This document shows positions 1-7,602 of a DNA stretch of 64,000 nt, one piece after another (position 1 is the stretch's first letter; every line of letters starts with the position of its first letter). Source of the DNA: an uncultured Hungatella sp. GTDB taxonomy: Bacteria; Bacillota; Clostridia; Lachnospirales; Lachnospiraceae. The stretch is from positions 1 to 64,000 of the forward strand of contig CAJTOT010000020.1 of assembly GCA_910577935.1 (NCBI GenBank), written 5' to 3'. The notes below the pieces were generated by a model. That model searched no databases and was not told where the DNA came from. It worked only from the letters and a program-made list of their open reading frames with translations. The position numbers and the translations under genes were made by a program.

Positions 1-350
1 ATCATCTGGAACAGGATCAGCGAAAACATAAAGTCCCTTCCCCTGAACTGCAGCCTGGCAAACGCATACCCCGCCAGCGTGGCTGTCAGCACCGCCGCGA
101 TCACCCGGCCCGCAATCAGCAGCAGGGTGTTGACGTACAGCTCCACAAAGTTCAAGTTGTTTATGACTGTTGTAAAGTTCTCTGTCCTCCACACACTGGG
201 AAAGATCACGAACGGAGAAACGCTGGTCGCCTCCCCCATGCTCTTGAACGCCGTCAGGATCATCCATAAAAACGGCACCAGCATGGTGACGGACACCAGA
301 ATCAGGATCACATGGATCAGCGCCTGCATCATTTTTGCTCTTTGTTCCAT
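1..350 (-). CDS. Carbohydrate ABC transporter permease, MalG type (partial, cut by left edge)
   Basis: This is the N-terminal part of an inner-membrane permease of a sugar ABC importer. The visible 116 residues begin with MEQRAKMMQ, then a hydrophobic segment typical of the first helix of MalG/LacG-type permeases. A periplasm-facing loop follows, then a second hydrophobic stretch leading into the conserved phrase AGYAFARLQFRG. The 3' part, including the EAA loop that contacts the ATPase, lies beyond the window. The start sits 15 bases downstream of the stop of the MalF-type gene, so the two are clearly co-transcribed. Substrate is inferred from the neighbouring alpha-galactosidase as an alpha-galactoside such as melibiose or raffinose. 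Confidence 0.88.
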   Translation of the reverse strand, partial: MEQRAKMMQALIHVILILVSVTMLVPFLWMILTAFKSMGEATSVSPFVIFPSVWRTENFTTVINNLNFVELYVNTLLLIAGRVIAAVLTATLAGYAFARLQFRGRDFMFSLILFQM

Positions 351-365
351 ATCCCTTCTCCTCTC

Positions 366-1259
366 CTAGTTGTAGTATACCCATTTCTTCTGGGCGATCA
401 TCTGGAACACGGTTACTACCATAATTATGGCGATGAGCAGCACCACGATGGTGGAGCCATACCCCTTGTTGTTCTCCACGAAGGAGTTCTGGTAGAACAG
501 ATACACGATGGACTGGGTCTTGTAGAGGGCCGGGTTGTTCTTATCCATCACCATGAAGATCAGGTCAAACACCTGCAGCCCTCCGATGACTCTCGTGATG
601 GTCACGAAGAAGATGGTGGGGGACAGCAGCGGCACCGTAATGTTGAAAAACTGGTTGATGCCCGTGGCACCGTCGATGCTGGCCGCCTCATAGTAGTCCC
701 TGGGGATCTCCTGGAGGCCCGCCAGGAACAGCACCATGTTGTATCCGATGATGGACCAGATTCCGATGACCGCGATGGCGAACACCGCGATGGCAGGGTC
801 GGAGATCCAGTTGATGCTGGTCCCGAAGATATGGTTCAAAAGGCCGAACTCGGAGTTGAACAGCCATCTCCACACCATGGCGATGGCAGCCGGAGCCGCG
901 ACCATGGGAAGGAAGAAGATGGTACGGTAAGCGGAGACGCCCATCATCTTGCGGTTTAAGAGGACCGCGAGAACCAGAGCGATGGCGATGGAGAAGGGCA
1001 CCTCCACGATGGCGTACTTAAAGGTGTTGATCACGGACTGCCACACTTCCGCGTCGCCGAACATCTTTACATAGTTATCCAGCCCGATGAAGATGTTGCC
1101 TCTGCCGAAATCCCCTGTCTTGAAGAAGCTCTGATAGATGGTCTGGAAGATCGGGATAATGTTCAGCACGATCAGTCCCAGCATGGTGGGGAAGATAAAG
1201 GCCCATCCCCATATGAATTCGTTGCGTTCCCTGGTAGTTCCTTTTTTAATAGTACCCAC
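366..1259 (-). CDS. Carbohydrate ABC transporter permease, MalF type
   Basis: This 297-residue integral membrane protein is one half of a sugar importer channel. It has about six hydrophobic helices and the cytoplasmic EAA loop near residues 195-215 (EAASIDGATGINQFFNITVP), which docks the ATPase. The short N-terminus and length are normal for the MalF/UgpA family. It lies between the binding lipoprotein gene upstream and the MalG-type permease downstream. No ATPase gene is visible; many Firmicute systems of this class use a shared MsmK-like ATPase encoded elsewhere, which is an inference here. Confidence 0.93.
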   Translation of the reverse strand: MGTIKKGTTRERNEFIWGWAFIFPTMLGLIVLNIIPIFQTIYQSFFKTGDFGRGNIFIGLDNYVKMFGDAEVWQSVINTFKYAIVEVPFSIAIALVLAVLLNRKMMGVSAYRTIFFLPMVAAPAAIAMVWRWLFNSEFGLLNHIFGTSINWISDPAIAVFAIAVIGIWSIIGYNMVLFLAGLQEIPRDYYEAASIDGATGINQFFNITVPLLSPTIFFVTITRVIGGLQVFDLIFMVMDKNNPALYKTQSIVYLFYQNSFVENNKGYGSTIVVLLIAIIMVVTVFQMIAQKKWVYYN

Positions 1260-1288
1260 AACTTCACCCCTTTTCTGTTATTTCAGAA

Positions 1289-2569
1289 TTAGTTTTCCTC
1301 TGCAATCTTCTCGTTCATGATCGCCGTAATGTTGGCACAGGCCGTAGCCATATCCTCTTCCCCGTTCCACGGCTTCTTCAGCTCTTCTACCATGGGATTC
1401 CACCATGCCAGAGTGCTCTTGGTAGCGGGACGGAACACCACGTCATCCATGGCTTCCAGATACGGACTCAGATCAAACTTGTCGGTATTGTTCACCCACT
1501 GATCAGATACGCCCTCATAAGCTGCCATGGTCACGCCCAGCTCTGCCTGCTTCTGCTGCATATCCTTGGTGGCGAACCACTCGATCAGCTGGTAAGCGCC
1601 TTCCGGGTTCTTGGTTCCCGCGGAAGCTGCCCAGCCGAGACCGTTGTACAGAGAGATGCTTCTTCCGGTTGCGGCATCCTTGGGCAGTCTCGCCACATCT
1701 GCGTTGGCCGCGATATACTCGTTATCCTTGAATCCGGCAACCATCCAGGAACCCTGGCTGATCATAGCCACCTTGCCGGAACCGAACAGTACATCCGTAC
1801 CTGTCTCGGACATGGTAGATGCAGGAGGCATAACCGTATGTACCATCTGATCTATAAATTCCATGGCGGCGATGGTCTTGGGATCGTCAAAACCGGACAT
1901 TCCCTGATCGTTGAGCACGCATCCGCCCATGGTGTAGACGATGTTCATCCATGTATCCTGCTCATTAGAGGGGTTAGCCGCGAATCCGTACACGCTTCCG
2001 TCGTCTTTTGTCAGCTTCTGCGCGATCTCATAGAACTCATCCCAGGTCCAGCTTCCGTCCGGATAAGGAATCCCGGCCTCGTCAAACAGAGTCTTGTTGT
2101 ACCAAACAGCGATGGTATCCATATCCTTCGGCAGAGCATAAGTCTTGCCCTCCCACTGGTACATGGCCTTCAAATCCTCCGGGAACTTTTCAAGCTCCAG
2201 AACCGTGCTGGCCGCCACCTTGTCGGTGATATCCAGAAGAATGCCGTTGGACATGTACTTAACCGCCTCATTGGAATGCATCCAGAATACATCCGGCATG
2301 TCTCCGCCGCTGGCGCCTGCCTCCAGAAGAGTCCAGTAGCTGTTCCACTCAATTACCTGCAGCTGCGTCTTGATGCCTGTGGACTCTGTAAATGCGTCGA
2401 GGATCTCCTGAAGACCCGCCTGCTGTCCGCCGTCCCAGATGGCCACGGTAAGAGGAGCATTGGGATCACCGCTGCCATTGCTGCCGCCAGAGCCTCCGCA
2501 CCCTGCCAAACCGGTAGCCGCCACCGCCGCCGCCAGACTCATAGCCAAAACCTTGTTACGTCTTTTCAT
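1289..2569 (-). CDS. Extracellular sugar-binding lipoprotein of ABC transporter
   Basis: A 426-residue family 1 solute-binding protein (MalE/UgpB-like). The N-terminus has a basic start, a hydrophobic core and the lipobox LAGC with the lipidated cysteine at residue 24. A Gly/Ser linker follows, then the mature domain beginning LTVAIWDGG. The protein would be tethered to the outer face of the membrane and pass sugar to the two permeases encoded downstream. A good Shine-Dalgarno (GGGAGG) precedes the ATG. As first gene of the transporter operon it directly follows the promoter and operator region shared with the AraC regulators. Substrate is inferred from the GH36 neighbour, not read from the sequence. 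Confidence 0.92.
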   Translation of the reverse strand: MKRRNKVLAMSLAAAVAATGLAGCGGSGGSNGSGDPNAPLTVAIWDGGQQAGLQEILDAFTESTGIKTQLQVIEWNSYWTLLEAGASGGDMPDVFWMHSNEAVKYMSNGILLDITDKVAASTVLELEKFPEDLKAMYQWEGKTYALPKDMDTIAVWYNKTLFDEAGIPYPDGSWTWDEFYEIAQKLTKDDGSVYGFAANPSNEQDTWMNIVYTMGGCVLNDQGMSGFDDPKTIAAMEFIDQMVHTVMPPASTMSETGTDVLFGSGKVAMISQGSWMVAGFKDNEYIAANADVARLPKDAATGRSISLYNGLGWAASAGTKNPEGAYQLIEWFATKDMQQKQAELGVTMAAYEGVSDQWVNNTDKFDLSPYLEAMDDVVFRPATKSTLAWWNPMVEELKKPWNGEEDMATACANITAIMNEKIAEEN

Positions 2570-2626
2570 CTTGCATTACCTCCCGTTTTCGTCATAATGA
2601 CTTATTTTTTTTAGCTATAATGCCAG

Positions 2627-2661
2627 ATTTGACACAGACTAAAAATAGCCACATGTCAAAT
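2627..2661. promoter_or_regulatory. Inverted repeat downstream of the transporter promoter
   Basis: Perfect 8-base arms ATTTGACA and TGTCAAAT are separated by 19 bases in the leader of the binding-protein gene. They lie just downstream of the predicted transcription start, a position where a bound protein would block transcription. The site could equally form a weak RNA stem. The protein that reads it is unknown. Confidence 0.4.
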
Positions 2662-2671
2662 TGTTACTTAG

Positions 2672-2701
2672 ATTATAAAAAATATATGGGCATTTTGTAC
2701 A
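2672..2701 (-). promoter_or_regulatory. Probable promoter of the sugar-transporter operon
   Basis: Read leftward there is a consensus -10 TATAAT preceded, after 18 bases, by TGTACA. The -35 element is poor, as expected for a promoter that needs an AraC-type activator. It sits about 100 bases upstream of the lipoprotein start, and operator-like repeats lie upstream of it. Confidence 0.5.
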
Positions 2702-2733
2702 TGGTAAGGTAATTTCTTTTTTTCCATGAATCC

Positions 2734-2764
2734 TATGGCAAAATAAATCATCATATGGTAAAAT
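2734..2764. promoter_or_regulatory. AraC-type direct-repeat operator candidate
   Basis: Two copies of TATGGYAAAAT start exactly 20 bases apart, two helical turns, the usual geometry for the half-sites of AraC-family proteins. A third, degenerate copy (ATGGTAAGG) starts at 2701 next to the -35 element of the leftward promoter. The location between the transporter operon and two araC-like genes suggests they bind here; this is inference. Confidence 0.45.
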
Positions 2765-2777
2765 GTTAACTAAATGA

Positions 2778-2830
2778 GCAGTGCGAGATGCAGCGCAGCT
2801 CAATCAAGCTGCACTGCGGGCTTCGCCCCT
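2778..2830. repeat. GC-rich palindromic cluster in an AT-rich intergenic region
   Basis: The 313-base gap between divergent genes is AT-rich except here. GCAGCT and AGCTGC flank a 6-base loop, the flanks GCAGTGC/GCACTGC can pair outside it, and a second mini-stem GGGC/GCCC follows. It would form RNA structure in the leader of the first AraC gene. No T-run follows, so I do not call it a terminator. The remainder of the gap holds only the promoter and operator-like sites listed separately. Confidence 0.4.
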
Positions 2831-2882
2831 GATTATTTTACACAATCATGTACTTTATCCATAAACCCAAGGAGATGACATC

Positions 2883-3815
2883 ATGAGAAATATCAAGTAC
2901 ACAGATTCTGCGCAATTCCAATGTCTCGAGCACCTTCGGGAAGCCTTCATGGATCTTTATCTTGTTCACTGCGGCATCGAACACTGTCACCCTTCCCAGT
3001 ATCTCGGCCCTTCCGTCCGCGATGAATATATCATCCACTTTGTTCTGGAGGGCAAAGGAACCTACACCGTAGGCGGGATTACCTACTTTTTATCCAGCAA
3101 CCAGATGTTTTTGATCAATCCCGGAGAGGAGATCCGCTACGGCTCCGACACGGACGAGCCCTGGACCTACGCCTGGATCGGATTTAACGGTATCCGCGCG
3201 TCATCCACCCTCAGGAATTGCGGTTTCTCAAAACAGTCTTATGTCCTTCCTTTCAAGAAAGAAGATATCCTGCTGGAGCATATTTCCAACATACTCGGTT
3301 CCACCCAGTTGTCCCTCTCCAATGATCTGAAGAGAAATGCCTGCCTTTTGATGCTCTTTTCTTATCTTGTGGAGAACTACAACAATCTTTCCCAGCAGAA
3401 ATCCAACGGGAAAGACCACTATGATTACGGGAGCAATGTGTATGTGGAACAGGCCATCGATTACATCAAGTGGAACCACAACCGGGGAATCAATGTGACG
3501 GACATCGCCGATTATATCGGAATCAGCCGGACCTACTTAAATCATGTATTCCAGAAGGAGCTGGGCGTATCTTCTCAGAAGTTTCTCATGGATTTCCGCC
3601 TCCACAAGGCCGCAAGCCTTCTGATCTCCTCCGATCTCCCGGTGACAGAGGTGTCCGCCGAGGTCGGATATGACGATTCCCTGGCGTTTTCCAAAGCCTT
3701 CAAGAAAAAATTCGGCCTCAGCCCGAAAAATTACCGCAGCCACAAAGAAACCATGGACCGTTTTACCGTCAAACAGCCCTCTACCAACGAGTTTCTTGAT
3801 ATAAGCAACCCATAG
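2883..3815 (+). CDS. AraC family transcriptional regulator (first of tandem pair)
   Basis: A 310-residue regulator. Residues about 25-120 form a cupin-like sugar-sensing arm (FVLEGKGTYTVGG, FLINPGEEIRYG). Residues about 195-295 are the double helix-turn-helix DNA-binding domain, with the first helix pair near INVTDIADYIGISRTYLNHVF and the family signature ending in SPKNYRSH. AAGGAG eight bases before the ATG fixes the start. It is divergent from the transporter and only 17 bases upstream of a second AraC gene. The role inferred is activation of the transporter and alpha-galactosidase when sugar is present. Confidence 0.92.
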   Translation: MRNIKYTDSAQFQCLEHLREAFMDLYLVHCGIEHCHPSQYLGPSVRDEYIIHFVLEGKGTYTVGGITYFLSSNQMFLINPGEEIRYGSDTDEPWTYAWIGFNGIRASSTLRNCGFSKQSYVLPFKKEDILLEHISNILGSTQLSLSNDLKRNACLLMLFSYLVENYNNLSQQKSNGKDHYDYGSNVYVEQAIDYIKWNHNRGINVTDIADYIGISRTYLNHVFQKELGVSSQKFLMDFRLHKAASLLISSDLPVTEVSAEVGYDDSLAFSKAFKKKFGLSPKNYRSHKETMDRFTVKQPSTNEFLDISNP

Positions 3816-3832
3816 CCACAGGTGAATGAATT

Positions 3833-4714
3833 ATGGAACAATCTCTTGTACTTCAGCTTCCCAGCCGCCAGATTCAGGACTTCTATCTGTGTTTCTGCGG
3901 TTATGCCAAATGTGAACCTCTCCACACCCCCGGATACGGCGTGCGGCCCAACTATGTGATCCACTATGTCCTGGACGGCGAGGGAGAATATCACGTGGAC
4001 AACGAAACCTTTCATATTGCAGCGGGGCAGGGCTTCATCATCGAGCCCAACATGCTCACCTTCTACCAGGCCAGCCGCGCAAACCCCTGGTCCTACGTGT
4101 GGGTGGGCTTCTCCGGCCCCCGGGCTCCGGAGTATCTGTCCTATCTGGGTTTCAACCACAATCATCTGATTTTTAAGAGTTCCGAGTCGGAGCGAATCCG
4201 GAACCTGGTGTTTAAGATGCTCCGGGCCAACCAAAACAGCCCGAAGAACGAGTTTTATCTCCACGGATTATTTTTTGAATTTTTTTCATGCCTCATCGAC
4301 GAGAACGCTCCCAGACAGCAAGAAGATTTAGACAGGGACAGAGAGACTACAAACCGCTACTTGAGAGAAGCCATCTCCTACATCCAGCAGAACTTTCACC
4401 AGGGGCTTCGAGTGTCGGACCTGGCCGACCATGTGGCCGTGAGCCGGGGATACCTATACCAGATCTTCAACGAGACTCTCGGCATGTCCCCCAAGCAGTA
4501 TCTGACCAATTTCTGCATGACCAGAGCCACGGAGCTTCTCACCCTGGACAACGAGCCGGTGGAAGTAGTCGCCCGCAAGTGCGGCTATCCGAATCCAGTT
4601 GCCTTCTCCGCCCTGTTCCGCAAGCGCATGGGCGTATCCCCCACCCAGTACAGGAACCAGCTGTCGGCATCATACCGGGAGAGACTGAAGAGAGAGCTTG
4701 AGAGCCTGCAATAG
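3833..4714 (+). CDS. AraC family transcriptional regulator (second of tandem pair)
   Basis: A 293-residue paralogue of the preceding gene with the same plan: N-terminal cupin-like domain (YVLDGEGEYHVDN) and C-terminal double helix-turn-helix (LRVSDLADHVAVSRGYLYQIF, then the SPTQYRNQ signature). The two proteins share many positions, including the phrase PW(S/T)Y(V/A)W(V/I)GF, so they probably arose by duplication. They are co-transcribed. Having two regulators for one small locus suggests either different inducers or different target promoters (transporter versus alpha-galactosidase), which the sequence cannot settle. Confidence 0.91.
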   Translation: MEQSLVLQLPSRQIQDFYLCFCGYAKCEPLHTPGYGVRPNYVIHYVLDGEGEYHVDNETFHIAAGQGFIIEPNMLTFYQASRANPWSYVWVGFSGPRAPEYLSYLGFNHNHLIFKSSESERIRNLVFKMLRANQNSPKNEFYLHGLFFEFFSCLIDENAPRQQEDLDRDRETTNRYLREAISYIQQNFHQGLRVSDLADHVAVSRGYLYQIFNETLGMSPKQYLTNFCMTRATELLTLDNEPVEVVARKCGYPNPVAFSALFRKRMGVSPTQYRNQLSASYRERLKRELESLQ

Positions 4715-4754
4715 AGGTCAATCTCACGGGTATCGGCGAAATAAGACAGTAAGC

Positions 4755-4806
4755 AAGCCGGCCCCTGCCCGTCCGCCGCACGGGCGATGGGCAGGGGCCG
4801 GCCTTC
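4755..4806. terminator. Bidirectional intrinsic terminator
   Basis: A very GC-rich hairpin with a 14-base perfect stem (GCCGGCCCCTGCCC and its complement) lies between the convergent AraC and alpha-galactosidase genes. The T-tracts on both sides are interrupted, so termination strength may be moderate. Confidence 0.75.
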
Positions 4807-4818
4807 TTATGGCGCTTC

Positions 4819-7035
4819 TTATGACTCTGCCTTCAGTACGTAAATCTTGGACCAGAAATCGGTACAGTAATCTCCCGGGTACGCCTGCCCCGACGAGGCG
4901 TCGCTGGTAACCAGGCCGGCGTTCATCAGTTCATCCCCGTAGAACCACTCCTTCTTCTCCTCCACCCGATAGCGGGCATCCGGAAGAAGACCACGGAGCT
5001 TCATCCGGCGGAACTCGCAGTTTACGTCGTTGAGAATCTTATAATAACCCACAATGGCGGTCTTCCTGTCCTCGGACACGGTCATCCACGCGGCGATGTT
5101 GTGCTCGAAGGGACTCTGGAGGCGGTAGAACGTTCCGAACTGGAGAACCTCCCGGTACTGCTTCATGAAGGCGATCTGCTTTCTCACAGTCTTTCTCTCC
5201 TCTTCCGTCAGCTTCTGCAGATCCAGCTCGTATCCGAACGCCCCGAAATAAGCCACGTTTCCTCTGGTCTCAAGAGGCGTGAACCGGAACAGCTGGTGGT
5301 TCGGAACCGCCGACACATGGGCCCCCATGCTCACCACCGGGTAGCCGAAGGAAGTGCCGTACTGGATCTTGATTCTCTCCGCCGCATCCGAATCATCGCT
5401 GGTCCAGCACTGCGGCGCATAGAACAGCATGCCCGCGTCAAACCTGGCCCCGCCGCTGGCGCAGGACTCAAACAAAATCTCCGGGAAGTTCTGAATCAGC
5501 CGCTCATACAGGCTGTAAACCCCCAAAATATACCGGTGGAATATCTCCCCCTGGCGGTCTGCCGGAAACGCCTGGGAGTAGCACTCCGTGATGGACCGGT
5601 TCATATCCCACTTGATATAGGAAACCTTTGACTCAGACAGAATCCCGGCTATCATGTCATAAATATAGTCCACCACTTCTCTCCTGGAGAAATCCAGAAC
5701 CAGCTGGTTCCTCCCCTGGGAGCTTGTCCGCCCCGGCGCGTGAAGCGCCCAGTCGGGATGCGCCCTGTACAGATCACTGTCCGGATTCACCATCTCCAGC
5801 TCCACCCACAGGCCGAACTTCATTCCCAGGGCCTCAATCTTCTCGGAGAGTCCCTTGATTCCCTCAGGCAGCCTCCGGGTGTTGGCATACCAGTCCCCCA
5901 GACCGCTGAAATCGCTGCTCCTCTCCCCAAACCAGCCGTCGTCAAGGACAAACAGTTCCACCCCGTCCTCCTTGGCCGCCCTGGCGATATTCACCAGCTT
6001 CTCCTCATCAAAATCAAAATAGGTGGCCTCCCAGTTATTCAGGAGCACCGGGCGGACCCTATCTCTCCACACTCCTCTGGCAAGGCGGGCGCGGTAGAGA
6101 CGGTGGAGAGTCTGGCTCATGCCGTTTAAGCCCTCCTGGGAATAGACCATCACTGCCTCCGGCGTCTGGAAAGTCTCCCCCGGCTCCAGCTTCCATGTGA
6201 ACGCGAACGGATTGATGCCCATCATCACTCTGGTGACGTTGTAGGTGTCAACCTCCGCCTGGGCCAGAAAATTGCCGCTGTACACCAGGGAAAATCCCAG
6301 CACTTCCCCCTGGAATTCGTCTGCAGTGGGGCGCTTTAACACGATAAACGGGTTGTGGTTGTGGCTGGAGTGCCCTCTGGCGCTGCTCACCGCCTGGATT
6401 CCCTGCTCCAGACGGCGGGTCTTTACATGGCGCTCCCTGGACCAGGCGCCTGAAAACTGAATCCATTCATAGTCACAGTCCGGAAGATCCAGGCTCATGC
6501 TCATGGCCCTGGTAATCTGAACCGCCGTCCCCGACGGGTTCTCAAACCTGGCGCTTCTGGCGATGGCTGCCTCCCCTGCAAAGATGGTGTAGAGCAGAAT
6601 CAGCTTTATGTTTAACAGCTTGTCCCTCAGGGTGATCTCCAGGGTGTCCGCCTCCGTCTCGGCCTCCGTATAGGTGGCAGGCAGACCTTCCAGCGCCGGC
6701 TTTCCTCCGAAAATTCTGCAGGACTCATAAGTAAAGTTTGTCAGCCTGCTCCCGTTGTCCTGAAGCACCTCCAGGGCCGGAAGCCGGAAGTCCGTGGTCC
6801 CGTAGGCCGGATACTCCTGACGGACATGCTCCAGGGAGAACCCGAAATCCTGCTGCAGGGCCGTCATAGGACGGTTGGCGATTTCCAGATAATGTCCGAA
6901 GCTCTCCCTGTCATGAAGCCTTTTTCCAAAGTAGAGCTGCCCCAGCTGCCCGTTTCCCAGAATCTTTATAATATAACTGACGCTGTCATTATACAAATGA
7001 AATTCTCTTGATGATTCGTGAAAGATAATTCCCAT
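4819..7035 (-). CDS. Alpha-galactosidase, glycoside hydrolase family 36
   Basis: Hydrolyses terminal alpha-1,6-galactose from melibiose, raffinose or similar sugars in the cytoplasm (no signal peptide). The 738-residue protein has the N-terminal beta-sandwich, a TIM barrel and a C-terminal beta domain usual for tetrameric GH36 enzymes. The nucleophile is Asp477 in YIKWDMNR and the acid/base is in SDDSDA at about 547, matching positions known for Geobacillus AgaA/AgaB. I start at MGIIFHES because GGAGG precedes it by 8 bases; a longer reading with 17 extra residues has no ribosome site. Convergent with the araC pair, it completes the uptake-and-cleavage locus. Confidence 0.95.
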   Translation of the reverse strand: MGIIFHESSREFHLYNDSVSYIIKILGNGQLGQLYFGKRLHDRESFGHYLEIANRPMTALQQDFGFSLEHVRQEYPAYGTTDFRLPALEVLQDNGSRLTNFTYESCRIFGGKPALEGLPATYTEAETEADTLEITLRDKLLNIKLILLYTIFAGEAAIARSARFENPSGTAVQITRAMSMSLDLPDCDYEWIQFSGAWSRERHVKTRRLEQGIQAVSSARGHSSHNHNPFIVLKRPTADEFQGEVLGFSLVYSGNFLAQAEVDTYNVTRVMMGINPFAFTWKLEPGETFQTPEAVMVYSQEGLNGMSQTLHRLYRARLARGVWRDRVRPVLLNNWEATYFDFDEEKLVNIARAAKEDGVELFVLDDGWFGERSSDFSGLGDWYANTRRLPEGIKGLSEKIEALGMKFGLWVELEMVNPDSDLYRAHPDWALHAPGRTSSQGRNQLVLDFSRREVVDYIYDMIAGILSESKVSYIKWDMNRSITECYSQAFPADRQGEIFHRYILGVYSLYERLIQNFPEILFESCASGGARFDAGMLFYAPQCWTSDDSDAAERIKIQYGTSFGYPVVSMGAHVSAVPNHQLFRFTPLETRGNVAYFGAFGYELDLQKLTEEERKTVRKQIAFMKQYREVLQFGTFYRLQSPFEHNIAAWMTVSEDRKTAIVGYYKILNDVNCEFRRMKLRGLLPDARYRVEEKKEWFYGDELMNAGLVTSDASSGQAYPGDYCTDFWSKIYVLKAES

Positions 7036-7066
7036 AGCATGGCCCTCCAAATAAAAATTTATTCCT

Positions 7067-7095
7067 ATTATAATCCATAACCCCAAAAAGGAAAA
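7067..7095 (-). promoter_or_regulatory. Probable activator-dependent promoter of alpha-galactosidase
   Basis: A perfect -10 TATAAT lies 32 bases upstream of the alpha-galactosidase ATG, but the sequence 17 bases further (TTTTCC) is not a recognisable -35. This pattern fits AraC-dependent activation. Confidence 0.45.
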
Positions 7096-7141
7096 GACAG
7101 ATTATGTAGGACAAGGTATCGAAAATGTCATCTCGTCCGTA

Positions 7142-7170
7142 TTGATTTTCGATGCCGGTTTTGTTATACT
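7142..7170 (+). promoter_or_regulatory. SigA-type promoter of the yjfB-like gene
   Basis: TTGATT and TATACT are separated by 17 bases, placing a transcription start about 35 bases ahead of the small ORF. No SigD-type (flagellar) promoter elements are apparent. Confidence 0.6.
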
Positions 7171-7211
7171 TAGAGCGAGCAGAAGACATTTCTGTAATGG
7201 AGGTGAAAGTC

Positions 7212-7388
7212 ATGGATATTGCAGCCATGTCCCTTTCTCTGTCAGCGTGTTCCGTCAACACCAACATCAGTCTTGCCATGATGTCCAAGGTTCTTGATAC
7301 GGCGGAGGTAACAGGCGAGGTTCTGACGGAGATGATTGACTCCATCCCTGTACAAGGTCTTGGAGAGCATATTGATGTCCTGGCTTAG
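7212..7388 (+). CDS. YjfB-like small protein (putative motility protein family)
   Basis: A 58-residue protein starting MDIAAMSLSLSACSVNTNIS and ending in the GLGEHIDVLA tail, matching the short YjfB family of Firmicutes, annotated as putative motility proteins because the Bacillus gene is in the SigD regulon. Its biochemical role is not established. GGAGGTGA precedes the ATG by 6 bases. It stands alone, with its own SigA-type promoter and terminator, and no flagellar genes are in the window, so a motility role here is unsupported. The intact frame, strong ribosome site and family-like ends make it a real gene despite its size. Confidence 0.8.
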   Translation: MDIAAMSLSLSACSVNTNISLAMMSKVLDTAEVTGEVLTEMIDSIPVQGLGEHIDVLA

Positions 7389-7412
7389 ACGCCCAGGCAA
7401 AAAGACAAAAAG

Positions 7413-7446
7413 GAAGCAGCCCCGCAAAGGAGCCGCTTCTTTTTTG
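7413..7446. terminator. Intrinsic terminator after yjfB-like gene
   Basis: An imperfect stem (GAAGC...GCTTC with interior pairs and two mismatches) is followed by CTTTTTT. On the other strand the stem is followed by CTTTTTG, so it may also stop the leftward HAD transcript. Confidence 0.6.
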
Positions 7447-7452
7447 CGCCTT

Positions 7453-7602
7453 TTACACCGTTATCTCGATCTGGTTTCCCTCAAGGTCCAGAATACATCT
7501 CTCATAGTATCCGTCTCCCGTAGTCCTGGGACCGCTTATGACCTGGTATCCGTCGGACTTTAGAAGGCTTGTCAGCTCTTCCACCCGCTCTCTATCCTCC
7601 CT
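7453..7602 (-). pseudogene. VOC (glyoxalase/bleomycin-resistance fold) gene remnant, 3' end only
   Basis: About 49 codons read REDRERVEELTSLLKSDGYQ, then a stretch containing SGPRTTGDGYYER and ending LDLEGNQIEITV followed by TAA. This is the C-terminal third of a VOC-superfamily protein, including the metal-ligand Glu region of the last strand. There is no start codon, no ribosome site and no N-terminal half. The fragment begins exactly at the stop codon of the upstream HAD gene, in another frame. This suggests an ancestral downstream VOC gene lost its 5' part by a deletion ending at the HAD stop. Confidence 0.75.

Noticed and set aside
312..959. 215-codon plus-strand frame opposite the MalF-type permease
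   Set aside because: Antisense shadow with an Asp/His-rich composition and no ribosome site.
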